Shown: piece by piece, positions 63,766 to 64,000 of the stretch
Position numbering within the stretch: the first letter of the stretch is position 1
Layout: each line of letters starts with the position of its first letter
NCBI GenBank assembly: GCA_951812665.1
Contig: CATOST010000024.1
Location: 1-64,000 of the forward strand
Length of the DNA stretch: 64,000 nucleotides
DNA from: an uncultured Acidobacteriota bacterium
GTDB taxonomy: Bacteria > Acidobacteriota > UBA6911 > RPQK01 > JAJDTT01
Reading direction: 5' to 3'
The notes under the pieces: model-generated
What the model was told of the DNA's origin: nothing
Databases searched by the model: none
Seen by the model: the letters and a program-made list of their open reading frames with translations, nothing else
Made by a program: the position numbers and the translations under genes

Positions 63766-64000
63766 ATGAGAGTTATTGGGCTGCTGGGGTTTTGGCTGAC
63801 GACTTCCGTCCTCCCGGCGGCTCCGGAACGGAATCTCAGCTATGACATCCAGGCCAAGCTGGATCCGGCATCGAAGACGGTCGAAGCCCAGCAGGTCCTG
63901 AACTGGAGAAACTCCTCGGACACACCCGTCCGCGAGTTCCACTTTCACCTCTATCTGAACGCCTTCCGGAACAACCGGTCCACCATGGCGTGGGAGCAGG
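63766..64000 (+). CDS. N-terminal part of an exported M1-peptidase-like protein (runs off the window)
   Basis: From ATG 63766 the frame stays open to the edge: signal peptide VIGLLGFWLTTSVLPAAPE, then NLSYDIQAKLDPASKTVEA and EFHFHLYLNAFRNNRSTMA. The Y-x-I-x-A-x-LD start and the FHLYLNAF strand resemble the N-terminal beta domain of M1-type metallopeptidase-like proteins. The catalytic part is outside, so activity cannot be judged. Confidence 0.6.
   Translation, partial: MRVIGLLGFWLTTSVLPAAPERNLSYDIQAKLDPASKTVEAQQVLNWRNSSDTPVREFHFHLYLNAFRNNRSTMAWEQ

Overview
This 64 kb window looks like chromosome from a GC-rich, Gram-negative, free-living heterotroph. Evidence is a uniformly high-GC codon pattern, several Tat-type or Sec-type exported enzymes, and a mix of Gfo/Idh dehydrogenases, PhoD phosphatases, sulfatase-like enzymes, sialidase-fold proteins, a YfhO-like membrane protein and M19 dipeptidase. 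That mix is common in Acidobacteriota and in related uncultured soil or sponge lineages, but no ribosomal or other marker gene is present, so the phylum is an inference. No phage, plasmid, IS transposase, rRNA or CRISPR array was seen.

Layout. (1) 1-8.9 kb: a type I restriction-modification island, hsdM (left-truncated)-yhcG-like nuclease-hsdS-DUF4062/GHKL-ATPase/double winged helix-hsdR-YgjP metallopeptidase. All genes overlap or nearly overlap. (2) 9-13.1 kb: a sugar-acid-type cluster with a BNR/sialidase-fold exported protein, a Gfo/Idh dehydrogenase fused to an SMP-30 lactonase domain, and a D-2-hydroxyacid dehydrogenase. Facing it are a 2Fe-2S ferredoxin and a DUF2848 protein. (3) 14.6-18 kb: three tandem secreted double-Cache proteins plus the 3' relic of a fourth. 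(4) 18-24 kb: ceramidase-like, SDR and MDR genes on the minus strand, facing a gluconate-dehydrogenase-like small subunit and a multiply frameshifted GMC flavoprotein. (5) 24-33 kb: a divergent LytS/LytTR two-component pair, a membrane sulfatase-like protein, a methyltransferase, an SGNH-like protein and a glycine-zipper protein. (6) 33.3-40.2 kb: a minus-strand run of PLP lyase-hisI-hisG-SDR-CMD, then two tandem PhoD paralogues. (7) 40.4-48.5 kb: SDR, kelch, YfhO-like, padR with a membrane partner, and two MORN-repeat secreted proteins. (8) 48.6-57.5 kb: sialidase-fold protein, an orphan Phd-type antitoxin, a NYN nuclease behind a two-hairpin leader, a SRPBCC gene and its relic, an HpcH aldolase coupled to an MBL-like protein, M19 dipeptidase and a metallophosphoesterase. 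(9) 57.6-64 kb: tRNA-Ile(GAU), a PNPOx-like protein, dihydrolipoamide dehydrogenase, aconitase, a LON-domain protein and the start of a secreted peptidase-like gene.

Two families of non-coding repeats lie between genes. Family A (three copies) is built of 18-bp hairpins with the loop TTTCTT and base-paired changes in the stem. Family B (two copies, both 164 bp, in opposite orientation) is an almost complete palindrome, and one copy sits inside a family A element. They are the strongest candidates for undescribed structure, together with the accessory genes inserted in the type I restriction operon.

Caution: hsdM, yhcG, YfhO and acnA each carry one apparent single-base frameshift, and the GMC gene and the second MORN gene carry several. 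A disrupted aconitase in an otherwise ordinary chromosome suggests that some of these are sequencing or assembly indels rather than real mutations. I list single-frameshift genes as CDS and multiply shifted ones as pseudogenes.
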